Shown in pieces: positions 32,987-42,271 of a stretch of 64,000 nt of DNA (position 1 is the stretch's first letter; each line of letters begins with the position of its first letter). Under the pieces are notes generated by a model that made no database searches, had not been told where the DNA came from, and was given only the letters and a program-made list of their open reading frames with translations. Source of the stretch: Imbricaverruca yamaguchii (Eukaryota; Arthropoda; Thecostraca; Neoverrucidae); the NCBI GenBank assembly GCA_034440575.1, contig JAOTOL010001268.1, positions 62,001 to 126,000 of the forward strand, in the 5' to 3' direction. The translations under genes were made by a program, and so were the position numbers.

Positions 32987-34300
32987 ACATTGATCTCAAT
33001 CACGGCCAAATCCATTTGGGGACCCTTCCAAGTTCATTTGAGACGGGAAAGGGCGACTCGCCTATGTGGATGAGGGATTATCACACAATGGAACCGGAGG
33101 AAGCAATTCCGACTTGAATAGGTAGGTGGAGACGTTAATGACATCCTGTCTGGCCTCCAGACAGATGCCGGCAGGCGAAGTCATTATGAACCCCGGACGG
33201 GGCACGTGGGGAACATGGCGGGAGGAGGGGGACATACGGGTACCATACCCCACAGCATGGTACCATACCTCACGACATGGTACCATACCCCACAGCATGG
33301 TACCATACATCACGGCATGGTACCATACCCCACAGCATGGTACCATACATCACGGCATGGTACCATACATCACGGCATGGTACCATACCCCACAGCATGG
33401 TACCATACATCACGGCATGGTACCATACCTCACGGCATAGTACCATACATCACGGCATGGTACCATACCTCACGGCATGGTACCATACCACACAGCATGG
33501 TACCATACATCACGGCATGGTACCATGCCCCACAGCATGGTACCATACCCCACAGCATGGTACCATACCCCACAGCATGGTACCATACATCACATGGTAC
33601 CATACCACAGCATGTCATCCACAGCATGGTACCATACATCACGGCATGGTACCATACCCCACAGCATGGTACCATACATCACAGCATGGTACCATACCCC
33701 ACAGCATGGTGCCATACCTCACAGCATGGTACCATACCCCACAGCATGGTACCATACCCCACAGCATGGTACCATACCCCACAGCATGGTGCCATACCTC
33801 ACGGCATAGTACCATACCCCACAGCATGGTACCATACATCACGGCATGGTACCATACCCCACAGCATGGTACCATACCCCACGGCATGGTACCATACCTC
33901 ACGACATGGTACCATACCCCACAGCATGGTACCATACCCCACGGCATGGTACCATACCTCACGACATGGTACCATACCCCACAGCATGGTGCCATACCTC
34001 ACGGCATAGTACCATACCCCACAGCATGGTACCATACATCACGGCATGGTACCATACTCCACAGCATGGTACCATACATCACGGCATGGTACCATACCAC
34101 ACAGCATGGGGCCATACCTCACGGCATGGTACCATACCCCACTGCATGGTACCATACCCCACGGCATACTAGTATACGAGTAGCGGACCGCCACTCATCA
34201 ACGACGTCTGTTGACTCTGATGTGAGATACCTCACCTCACATTGAGCCTTTCACACTCACAGTTTGCATTCTGATGCTTTCCGTTAGACTTGCTGTTCAG
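32987..34300 (+). repeat. VNTR locus, copy A (flanks plus array)
   Basis: The left flank 32987-33240 and right flank from 34163 are nearly identical to 63412-63665 and 63800-64000. Homology begins abruptly at 'cattgatctc'. The flanks have no coding signature. Confidence 0.9.
33242..34166 (+). repeat. 20-bp minisatellite, about 46 units
   Basis: The unit is CATACCCCACAGCATGGTAC with variants cctcacggc, catcacggc and ccacacagc. A 60-bp higher-order unit is visible twice at about 33852-33971. One short break (33590-33627) contains truncated units. Because 20 is not divisible by 3 and the unit lacks stops, long ORFs arise in several frames. Confidence 0.98.
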
Positions 34301-35329
34301 ACTATCAATCTTTCCTCTCAGACTTGCCTCCAGGATGCACTCTGAGAGGCTTACTGTTAGACTTGCTGTCCAGACTATTAGTCTTTCCCCTCAGACTTGC
34401 TTTCAGTCGTTTCTCTCAGTCTATCAGCCCTGCCTCTCAGACTAACTTTCAGTCTTACCGTTTATACTTCCCTTTCAGCATGAGTCAGCAGGCTACCGCT
34501 GGTCAAATTGTTAGTGTGCTCTCCCATCCGTCAAGATATCATAATCATAATCGTCATAATCGGTCTGCCCTGTTAGACCTTCGATAGGAGAATCCGCGTA
34601 GCTGGGGGTAGGGAGCGGTGGAGTCAGCTTGCTTCAGGGGCGTCTTTTCCAGTCTCGAGGACTATCATACATTTTGTTGAGCGAAGTTCGGGTGATAAAC
34701 TCGATCTTCCCATAGGGACGTCATTTCCACCTAGAGGGACGTTCCATCTCCTGAATAGCACTTGGAAGTAAGGACGTGACAAGAATGTTCGTGGCATAAA
34801 ATAAAATGTCTACATATATTGTGCTTATTACTCCCACTCCTCCCCCTAAAAATATCAGGTCAACACTGTAGTTAGGCTTAGACTGCTTTTGGAATTAAGA
34901 CTCACACAGTTTAAAATATCAGTGCAATTTGCATGCATTGGACAGAGCAAGAAAGTTGATGTGGGTCATTTGGTAGAGCAAAGCAAAAGCCAATTCTGAC
35001 AACATTTCGAACTCCTTTGTTTGGGAAGCTTATAGCTTACTAAGGAATGAACTTAGAGCAGCATTATCCTCTAAAATGCTGCAAGTTTTTGCACTCATTC
35101 ATATTCAAAACGAATTCTACTCCAAATCAGACTGTTATTGGGCGTGGGGCAGAGGTGTCCGCTGGATGACATGCCCCACCCGGATGTGACAATTATAGAG
35201 CTGCCGAGCATCACATCAAGGCCCAGTCCCAAGGCCTGCCACATGCGTATGCATGTGGCAGAATTCCGGCAAAATCCTCGTGCTTCGGCAGACCCAACAT
35301 TCGCAACATCAGTGACAGAAGTTGACGGG
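34301..35329. other. Degenerate pyrimidine-rich repeats, then no recognised feature
   Basis: 34259-34480 repeats 'cagacttgct(t/g)(t/c)cag' type units of about 40 bp. 34481-35329 shows nothing I can name. Confidence 0.45.
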
Positions 35330-35896
35330 CAGCGGCAGACGTTTGGCAGACTGCGGCAGACGTTTGGCAGACTGCGGCAGACTGCGGCAGACGTTTTGCA
35401 GACTGCGGCAGACGTTTGGCAGACTGCGGCAGACGTTTGGCAGACTGCGGCAGACTTTGGCAGACTGCGGCAGACTGCGGCAGACTGCGGCAGACTGCGG
35501 CAGACTGCGGCAGACTGCGGCAGACGTTTGGCAGACTGCGGCAGACGTTTTGCAGACTGCGGCAGACGTTTTGCAGACTGCGGCAGACGTTTGGCAGACT
35601 GCGGCAAGACGTTGACTTTGGCAGACTGCGGCAGACGTTTGGCAGACGTTTGGCAGACTGGCAGACTGCGGCAGACGTTTGGCAGACTGCGGCAGACGTT
35701 TTGCAGACTGCGGCAGACGTTTGGCAGACTGCGGCAGACGTTTGGCAGACTGCGGCAGACGTTTGGCAGACTGCGGCAGACGTTTGGCAGACTGCGGCAG
35801 ACGTTTGGCAGACTGCGGCAGACGTTTGGCAGACTGCGGCAGACGTTTGGCAGACTGCGGCAGACGTTTGGCAGACTGCGGCAGACGTTTGCAGGC
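35330..35896 (+). repeat. Minisatellite of 10-21 bp units (cagactgcgg / cagacgtttgg)
   Basis: About 570 bp built from cagactgcgg and cagacgtttggcagactgcgg units. The right part (35705-35890) is regular at 21 bp. Arg/Ala/Asp-rich ORFs on both strands follow from the period. Confidence 0.98.
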
Positions 35897-37199
35897 AGCG
35901 CCAGAAAGCATCAGGCGGCAGCAGACTGACGTCACGTTTCATTCATGAAACTAGCTAACTGACGTCATTTATGCAACGCGCTATGAAGCGTCTCGGTTGC
36001 TTGTATTCTGCGCCATAAATGATCCGCTGCAGTGCTAATGCACTCAAGTGGTACCACTCACGGTAATGCCAAGATATAATTAATTCCTAGATATTTGTTA
36101 CGAACTCATTACAAGAAGGGCTCTTGTACGTCCATGTTAATGGTTTTCTATGGAGGGCGTGGTGATGAGATTACGATGACAGGGAAGCAGAGGAAGCTAT
36201 CTTCCAGTTAAAGAGTTGAGAAGGGTGCCGGAAACTGAAGTGTCGAAAACTGCTCGTTCCTACCAGGATGAGGGACCAGGGTACAGGAACCGAATGTGGG
36301 AGGATGGGAGTTAAGGGGGTAGCGACCCAAACTTTGAAGAAAAAAAGTTGATCATTTACTGCATGGGTGTTGCATAGAAAGAATCGAATTCCCAACATGA
36401 TTGGTGTTCCCAAACTACATTTTGAGTTCATTTATTCCATGGGACAGCGAAGGCCCAATGCTAAACTTGCCAATTGGTGTTGCATCAACAACACCAGAAA
36501 TGCACAAAGTTCATTATTTTAGAAGACTTCATTTGGTGACATGAGCCTCCTTCCAAAAATATACACCCGCATTGGGTATATCATACCATGGTTTGCATAC
36601 CATATTCCATGTCCATATCATATCACACACCATCTTCTGCGTTTATTTGGATTGCCGTGCAGTGCGTGTTACAAACGGAAAGTACAACTTAGGTACTCAC
36701 AAATATGTTCATCCACAACACTCACAGCGTTCAGTTCCAACAGACGTAGCTACCGAAAGGCCGAACAGCAGCCACCAGATCCGTCCGACTCCCGCGGCAT
36801 ACGGCGGGACGCGACAAACAACTGTGCACATTTCAAGTTATCCTCCGCCGACATCGTCGACGTTCACAAAGCCACTAAATCACGAGCGCTGTGGCTAATG
36901 CATTGCATGACGTCAACAATATTTGCTGCGACGTCAGAGGATGCGGACGTTGTCGACGTCAGGTTCTGCTCGATTCTGCTCGGTTCTGGTAGATTCCGCT
37001 CAGTCGTGCCAACGTCACGATTCTGCCGGCAGTCTGCCGAGTTTTTCTGCCGAGTGCAAACAGGCCTAAGAGCCTACTGGTGCTGAATAGACTCCCTAGT
37101 TGGCTTTCCTCCGTACCTGCACTTCCCACCTTCCGTATCTACCTAAGTTGGAGAAGAGCTGGGAAGAATCCCTCTTCCCAGGTGCAGTTCTGCCAGGGC
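35897..37199. other. No recognised gene; palindromic TGACGTCA sites
   Basis: Perfect TGACGTCA 8-mers at 35927, 35960 and 36908, plus gacgtca near 36937 and 36955. No ORF with a known domain. Confidence 0.4.
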
Positions 37200-37545
37200 A
37201 AAAGTGTAATATGTCTGTTTGTCTGGCAGGGTAAGAGTGTATGTCTGACTGTCTTTTTGTCTGTACCGTTTGTATCTTGGGCCAAGAGTGTCTGTCTGAC
37301 TGTCCTGTCTGTCTGTCGGGGCAAGAGTGTCTGTCTGCCTTCCGAGAAAAAAGAGTGTCTGTCTGTCTGTCTGCTGGGGAATGTGTCTGTCTGGCTGTCC
37401 TGTTTATTTATCGGGCCAAGTGTGTCTATCCGACTGTCCTGTCTGTCTGTCTGTCCTGTTTATTTATCGGGCCAAGAGTGTCTGTCTGACTGTCCTGTCT
37501 GTCTGTTGGGGGGTAAGAATGTCTGTCTGACTGCTTGCCCGGATG
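37200..37545 (+). repeat. CTGT-rich minisatellite of about 40 bp units
   Basis: Imperfect units 'gggcaagagtgtctgtctgactgtcctgtctgtctgt' occur about eight times. Confidence 0.85.
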
Positions 37546-37746
37546 TCTATTAATGTCGCATTCCCTATTGTTTCAGGTTCATCAGCCGGGCTGCGTACTG
37601 TCCAAGACAACCATGCGTCGGCCTGTGACCTGTGACCTGTGACCTGTGGTGCGGTCACCACACCGACATCCCCCGACCGAGGTCCTGCCGTTGCCGGCGG
37701 CGTGGTCGAGGTGCTCACTCCTGAGCCAGAGGCCGGGTCGGCCGTT

Positions 37747-37751
37747 GCCGG
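37747..37751. repeat. Target-site duplication GCCGG, left copy
   Basis: GCCGG precedes the left LTR and is repeated at 42267-42271 after the right LTR. Confidence 0.9.
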
Positions 37752-37987
37752 TGTAGTATGGTGACTGGGCTGTAGTTGCACAATGGATGAGTCAGGGTAT
37801 GACCGGGGGGGGGACCGTCGATCGCGCCGTATTAGGGCATGGCCCAGCGATGACCGCGTCACGTCTGGGTGGGGGGTGACGCGCCTGAGGCGGGGAGATA
37901 GCCCCCGGCTGTGGTGTGAGTCAGTCGGTTCGCAGGCTCCGACGCGAGTACATGAACCCGGCACGTGAAAGAGACTTTGCAGCTACA
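37752..37987 (+). repeat. Gypsy element 2, 5' LTR
   Basis: 236 bp, TG...CA ends; four bases longer than the 3' LTR in its G run near 37805. Confidence 0.93.
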
Positions 37988-38022
37988 AGCTATTTCGGCT
38001 TTACCGTAACAACGTGACAGCC

Positions 38023-38811
38023 ATGCCGGGTTCCGGGGAGGAGGAGACAGTGACCAGTGCTGTGCCGGTGGAGCAGGGCGGACAGGCTCGGTATTTCGAC
38101 ACGCGATATATCCCGGAGTTTAGTGGTACCGGTGATAACGTGTCGGAGTGGTTCGTGAGGGCGGAGAAGCTGTGCCGTCGGCGGGGAGTGCTGTTCACGG
38201 ACGTCCTACTGGAGCGGCTGACGGGCGCCGCTTTTGCGGTGTGGGAGCAGATGTCTGAACAGGCGCAAGGGTCACTGGAAGCTGTCCGCGCTGCGCTGTA
38301 CGACGCGTTCGCTCCCAATCGCTACGTGGCGTTCGCGGCGTTCCAGGCCAGAGAACTACAGCCGGGAGAGTCGCCGGACGCCTACCTGGCTGACCTCCGC
38401 CGGCTGATGGATCTGGTGATCGGCTCGGGGGAGGCGTTCCCGGAGACGGTTATGGCGACCAAGTTCGTGTCTGGCCTGCCGCTGCGCGTGCGGACACAGC
38501 TGAAGGCCGGGACGCGAGCACAGGCGGTGCCGCTGGCGGAGCTGGTCCGTGTGGCGCGGGAGATCCTGAGCGATGAGGCCGCCAACGCGACCGCTGCCGC
38601 TGCCGTGGCTGGCCAGCATCAACATACGGAGGCCGCGTCGGCGGTTGTGGCGGCGGCCCGCCCGGACGACAGACGGCCGAACCCGACCCCGCGGCGGCGC
38701 TGCTGGACCTGCGGCGCCTTCGGACACCTGGCCGCCTCCTGTCCACGTCGTGCGGCGGGAAACGCTGCCGGGGGCGGTGCGCGAGCGCAAGCGCCGTCTC
38801 CGGAGGCGTGA
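38023..38811 (+). CDS. Gypsy element 2 gag (capsid-nucleocapsid)
   Basis: About 262 codons. The first ATG is at 38023; an in-frame GTG lies nine bases earlier. The capsid-like part contains YIPEFSGTGDNVSEWFVRAE and WEQMSEQAQGS, with ESPDAYLADLRRLMDL matching retrotransposon gag domains. A single knuckle CWTCGAFGHLAASC (C-x2-C-x4-H-x4-C) lies near the C-terminus, after an Ala-rich stretch. It would form the particle and bind element RNA. It overlaps pol by 4 bp in the -1 frame (gcgtgagc), so pol is probably made by -1 frameshifting or reinitiation. No damage is seen. Confidence 0.88.
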   Translation: MPGSGEEETVTSAVPVEQGGQARYFDTRYIPEFSGTGDNVSEWFVRAEKLCRRRGVLFTDVLLERLTGAAFAVWEQMSEQAQGSLEAVRAALYDAFAPNRYVAFAAFQARELQPGESPDAYLADLRRLMDLVIGSGEAFPETVMATKFVSGLPLRVRTQLKAGTRAQAVPLAELVRVAREILSDEAANATAAAAVAGQHQHTEAASAVVAAARPDDRRPNPTPRRRCWTCGAFGHLAASCPRRAAGNAAGGGARAQAPSPEA

Positions 38812-40781
38812 GCGCGCTCCCCGTGGTACCAATGCAAGTGGACGGGGTACGGCGGAACGCGCTTGTTGACACTGGGTGCACTGATGTGCTGCTGTATCGT
38901 GGGTGCTGTGTGTCGGGGTATGACACTGCAAAGAGGGCGTTGCTGCACACTGTGGATGGCGGTTCGCTTCAGTGCGTGGGAACTGTGCGGGTGACGGTGG
39001 CCTATCAGGATCGGCGCGTTGTGCTGGACGCGTTGGTAGTGCCAACCAGGCCACTGGGGGTGGACATGGTGTTTGGTATGTCGGGCGTGCGGGCCCTGAG
39101 GGGCATCCAGGTGCCGGCACCGGCCGAGGTGGCGGTGTGTGCGGCGACAGTCGCGGGCGGCGGGGCAGCACGGCGACAGCAGGACGTGCAAATAGAGGCC
39201 GCGGATTTTAAGGCGCGTTTTGATGCGCAGACAGGCGAGTGGACTGTCGGTTGGAAGTGGGCCGCGGGCGCCGGCCCGGCCTGTTTGCGAAACAGGACCG
39301 CACAGTATGCGGTGCCGGCGGCGGCCCGGGAGGCCTACGAGGCGGAGCTCGACCTGTGGGTCAGGGAGGGGTGGCTCGTCCCGTATGACGAGGAGGCGGA
39401 CGGACCGGCGCGCGGCCTGATACCGTTGATGGCGGTACAACAGCCCAACCAGCACAAGGTGCGCCCTGTGCTGGACTACCGCGAGCTGAATGGGTACGTC
39501 ACAGCCCACACCGCGGACGCGGACGTGTGTGCCGACCAGCTTCGTCGCTGGCGACGGCACGGCGCCCGCGTCGCGGTAGTGGACCTGCGAAAGGCGTACC
39601 TGCAGCTCAGGTTGGAACGGCGGTTGTGGCCCTATCAAACGGTGGAGGTCCGCGGGCAGCGGTACTGCCTGACGCGCGTCGGTTTTGGGCTCAACATCGC
39701 CCCACTGGTGATGAAAGCCGTCGTGCAGGCTGTGCTGCGCCGCGACCCGGCCGTGTCGCGCGGAGTGTTGCCCTACGTAGATGACCTGCTCGTGGACGAG
39801 ACGGTCATCAGCGCAGAGTATGTAGTGGAGCACTTCGCGCGGTACGGCTTGGTGTGCAAGCCGCCCGTGCGGGCGGCTGAGGGCGCCCGTCTCCTCGGTC
39901 TGTGGGTGGGTGAAGGCCCCGACGAAGACCTGCGGTGGCAGCGGGACGGTGCGCCGGCGCTGCCGCCTGCGGTCCTGACACGGCGCGCCGTGTTTGCGTG
40001 GTGCGGCCAATTGGTGTCGCACGTGCCGGTTGCTGGCTGGCTTAGACCGGCGGCTGCTTGGCTCAAGCGGCGCGCTAACGCTCTGTCGGCCGGTTGGGAT
40101 GACCCGATCGGCGACTCGGCGCTGCGCAGCCATGTGGACCAGGTGGCCGAGCGGCTAAGTGCGGCTGACCCGGCGTGCGGGCCGTGGTGCGTGACGGGCG
40201 ATCGGATGGTTGTCTGGACCGATGCCAGCTCGCTTGCAGCGGGCGTGGTGCTCGTGGATGCGGCGAGTGGCGGCGTCGTGGAGGACGCGAGTTGGCTGCG
40301 GCCGGAGGCGAGGGCCGCCATGCACATCAACATGGCGGAACTCGACGCGGCACTCAGCGGCGTCAACTTGGCAATCGCGTGGGGGATCACTAACATCGAT
40401 CTCCGCACCGATTCGGCCACGGTCCATAAGTGGATCGACGACGCCCTGAGTGGCCGCTCGCGCTTGCGCACCAAGGCGCACGGGGAGATGCTGATCCGTC
40501 GGAGGATCGACGTGATTCGTCAGCTGGTGGACGAGCTCCAGCTCACGATGAGCATCAGTCTGGTTCGATCAGCGGACAATCCGGCGGACGCGTTAACCCG
40601 TGTGCCGCAGGTGTGGTTGCGCGAGACGGCCGCAGCTGACGTGGCAGAGATCGACGATGGAGGCGAGGGCGCGTTACCCGTGGTAGCGGCCCTGGTGGAT
40701 CCGCGCGACGCGGCTGACCCGGCCCAGGTCCGTGCGGTGCATGAGAGTGTCGGGCACCAGGGTGTGCGCCGGACGCTGTGA
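38808..40781 (+). CDS. Gypsy element 2 pol: protease, RT, RNase H, start of integrase
   Basis: 657 codons in one frame ending at TGA. Protease LVDTGCTDVLL is at about residue 18. RT has VLDYRELNGY, motif A VVDLRKAYLQL and catalytic YVDDLL at about residue 322. RNase H has VWTDASSLAAG (about 468), NMAELDAAL and LRTDSATVHKW, ending DNPADALTRVPQ. The last residues (VHESVGHQGVRRTL) are the His-His half of an integrase zinc domain. The TGA therefore cuts the integrase after its first two zinc ligands; the frame continues unchanged beyond it. Readthrough is possible in principle, but a point nonsense mutation is simpler. Confidence 0.9.
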   Translation: MSALPVVPMQVDGVRRNALVDTGCTDVLLYRGCCVSGYDTAKRALLHTVDGGSLQCVGTVRVTVAYQDRRVVLDALVVPTRPLGVDMVFGMSGVRALRGIQVPAPAEVAVCAATVAGGGAARRQQDVQIEAADFKARFDAQTGEWTVGWKWAAGAGPACLRNRTAQYAVPAAAREAYEAELDLWVREGWLVPYDEEADGPARGLIPLMAVQQPNQHKVRPVLDYRELNGYVTAHTADADVCADQLRRWRRHGARVAVVDLRKAYLQLRLERRLWPYQTVEVRGQRYCLTRVGFGLNIAPLVMKAVVQAVLRRDPAVSRGVLPYVDDLLVDETVISAEYVVEHFARYGLVCKPPVRAAEGARLLGLWVGEGPDEDLRWQRDGAPALPPAVLTRRAVFAWCGQLVSHVPVAGWLRPAAAWLKRRANALSAGWDDPIGDSALRSHVDQVAERLSAADPACGPWCVTGDRMVVWTDASSLAAGVVLVDAASGGVVEDASWLRPEARAAMHINMAELDAALSGVNLAIAWGITNIDLRTDSATVHKWIDDALSGRSRLRTKAHGEMLIRRRIDVIRQLVDELQLTMSISLVRSADNPADALTRVPQVWLRETAAADVAEIDDGGEGALPVVAALVDPRDAADPAQVRAVHESVGHQGVRRTL

Positions 40782-41522
40782 CACGCACGGCGGGTTTGTG
40801 ACGGGCGGGTGACGCGGTCGGTGGTGCGGGAGGTGGTGGCGGCTTGCGACGTGTGTCAGTCGATCGACCCGGCGCCCGTGCGTTGGAGGCACGGCCATCT
40901 GAGCGTGCCCCGGTGCTGGGAGCGCCTGGCAATTGACGTGACTCACGTGCGCGGCGCTGCCTACCTGACGATCATTGACTGTGGGCCGTCGCGCTACGCG
41001 CTGTGGCGCCTCCTGGACTGGGGTGAGACCGCAGAGGCCATTGTGGGCTTGCTCGAGACCGTGTTCCTGGAGCATGGTGCCCCGGCGGAGGTGCTGCTGG
41101 ACAATGCTACAGTGTTCCACGCGCGTCAGATGGCGACGCTCGCGGCACGCTGGGGAATTCAGCTGCACTTCCGTGGCGTGCATGAGGCGGGTGGGAACGG
41201 AATTGTGGAGCGACACCATCGTACCGTCAAAGTGATGGCGGCACGACAGGGCTGCTCCGTGGCTGTCGCAGTGCATCGGTACAACGCCACGCCGAGGGAC
41301 ACCGCTGACGCAAATTCCGCCCCTCTCGCCTGCCTGTTCCGGGAACCCGGCCGAGACTTGCCAGTCGATGCGAGTCCTGTAGGACAAGGCGCGCAGCCAC
41401 GGTTGCGATCCGGTTCGCTGCGGCCGGGCGAGCCGGTATGGGTGCGCCGCCGCGGTAACACGCCGTGCATGACGGTGTCTCGTCCCGGCGTGGTGACGCG
41501 GGTGCTGGCACCCCCCTGGTAG
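40782..41522 (+). CDS. Gypsy element 2 integrase, downstream of an in-frame TGA
   Basis: Same frame as pol. It supplies the Cys-Cys half of the zinc domain (ACDVCQSID), then the catalytic core with LAIDVTHVRG, LLDNATVFHA and GNGIVERHHR, the D, D, E set. The C-terminal module GEPVWVRRRGN then runs into TAG at 41520 right after a C6 run. The continuing homology (VEVDGTPWHRRNIRRR) is one frame away, so a 1-base loss in the C run is likely. Confidence 0.88.
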   Translation, partial: HARRVCDGRVTRSVVREVVAACDVCQSIDPAPVRWRHGHLSVPRCWERLAIDVTHVRGAAYLTIIDCGPSRYALWRLLDWGETAEAIVGLLETVFLEHGAPAEVLLDNATVFHARQMATLAARWGIQLHFRGVHEAGGNGIVERHHRTVKVMAARQGCSVAVAVHRYNATPRDTADANSAPLACLFREPGRDLPVDASPVGQGAQPRLRSGSLRPGEPVWVRRRGNTPCMTVSRPGVVTRVLAPPW

Positions 41523-41989
41523 AGGTGGATGGCACCCCGTGGCATCGCCGGAACATCCGTCGGCGGTACCCAGCGCGCAACCCGGTCGCGCCCGATGAGC
41601 GGGCACCAGCGGATGACGACGAGGCCGGTCCTGACCCGGTGCCACCACCTCTGCCGCCGCTGGAACCCGCGCCGCCAGCACCGCCGGCAACGCCGCCTGA
41701 GACCGAGACGGTGGAGGTAGAGCGGCCGCCGCGTGCGCCGCCCGATCCTGTGTCGCGCGAGGTGTCTGGTGTGCCGCCATGTAACATCACTGCGGACACG
41801 ATGTCAGATCTGGACTTGACGGTTGAAGACTCGTCTGATGACGACTATGTACCCGACGTGCGGCTGCGGCATGCGGCGCGGTGGCAGGCGACGCCGCGTC
41901 GCAGCGAGAGGCTCGCGCGGGCCAACGAGCCGACAGCCGTGCCGGGCTGTTCCAATGTGGATCCGTATGCATGGGTTGATAGCGAGTGA
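41505..41989 (+). pseudogene. Integrase C-terminal tail, out of frame
   Basis: This open frame contains VEVDGTPWHRRNIRRRYP, the expected end of the integrase C-terminal domain. A Pro-rich, acidic tail (DDDEAGPDP; SDLDLTVEDSSDDDYVPD) follows, with stop at 41987-41989, 45 bp before the 3' LTR. It is reachable only by a frameshift near 41511-41516. Confidence 0.75.
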
Positions 41990-42020
41990 ATATGTGTTCT
42001 GTGTTATGTGTGATCCTTGA

Positions 42021-42034
42021 AGATCAGGGGGTGG
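42021..42034 (+). promoter_or_regulatory. Polypurine tract of Gypsy element 2
   Basis: AGATCAGGGGGTGG ends at the base before the 3' LTR, where plus-strand DNA synthesis would start. Confidence 0.65.
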
Positions 42035-42266
42035 TGTAGTATGGTGACTGGGCTGTAGTTGCACAATGGATGAGTCAGGGTATGACCGGGGGGCCGTCGA
42101 TCGCGCCGTATTAGGGCATGGCCCAGCGATGACCGCGTCACGTCTGGGTGGGGGGTGACGCGCCTGAGGCGGGGAGATAGCCCCCGGCTGTGGTGTGAGT
42201 CAGTCGGTTCGCAGGCTCCGACGCGAGTACATGAACCCGGCACGTGAAAGAGACTTTGCAGCTACA
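42035..42266 (+). repeat. Gypsy element 2, 3' LTR
   Basis: 232 bp, identical to the 5' LTR outside the G run; followed by GCCGG (42267-42271). Confidence 0.93.
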
Positions 42267-42271
42267 GCCGG

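Larger units (their letters stand above)
37752..42266 (+). mobile_element. Ty3/Gypsy-like LTR retrotransposon, nearly intact
   Basis: LTRs 37752-37987 (236 bp) and 42035-42266 (232 bp) start TGTAGTATGG and end AGCTACA. They differ only in a G run (nine G plus A against six G). The order gag, protease, RT, RNase H, integrase is that of Ty3/Gypsy. Target duplication is GCCGG. The polypurine stretch AGATCAGGGGGTGG (42021-42034) abuts the right LTR. No TGG primer-binding start is seen after the left LTR. Two lesions separate it from an intact copy: TGA at 40779-40781 and a frame change at 41511-41516. Confidence 0.93.

Noticed and set aside
33242..34166. CRISPR-like repeat array
   Set aside because: No unique spacers; units are contiguous 20-bp tandem repeats in a eukaryotic context.
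33206..34245. ORFs of 267 and 322 codons with WYHT/MVPY repeats
   Set aside because: A stop-free 20-bp unit cycles through all frames; the same openness is seen on the other strand.
35138..35958. ORFs up to 263 codons rich in ADCGRR or QSAKRLP
   Set aside because: Products of the 21-bp array, open on both strands.
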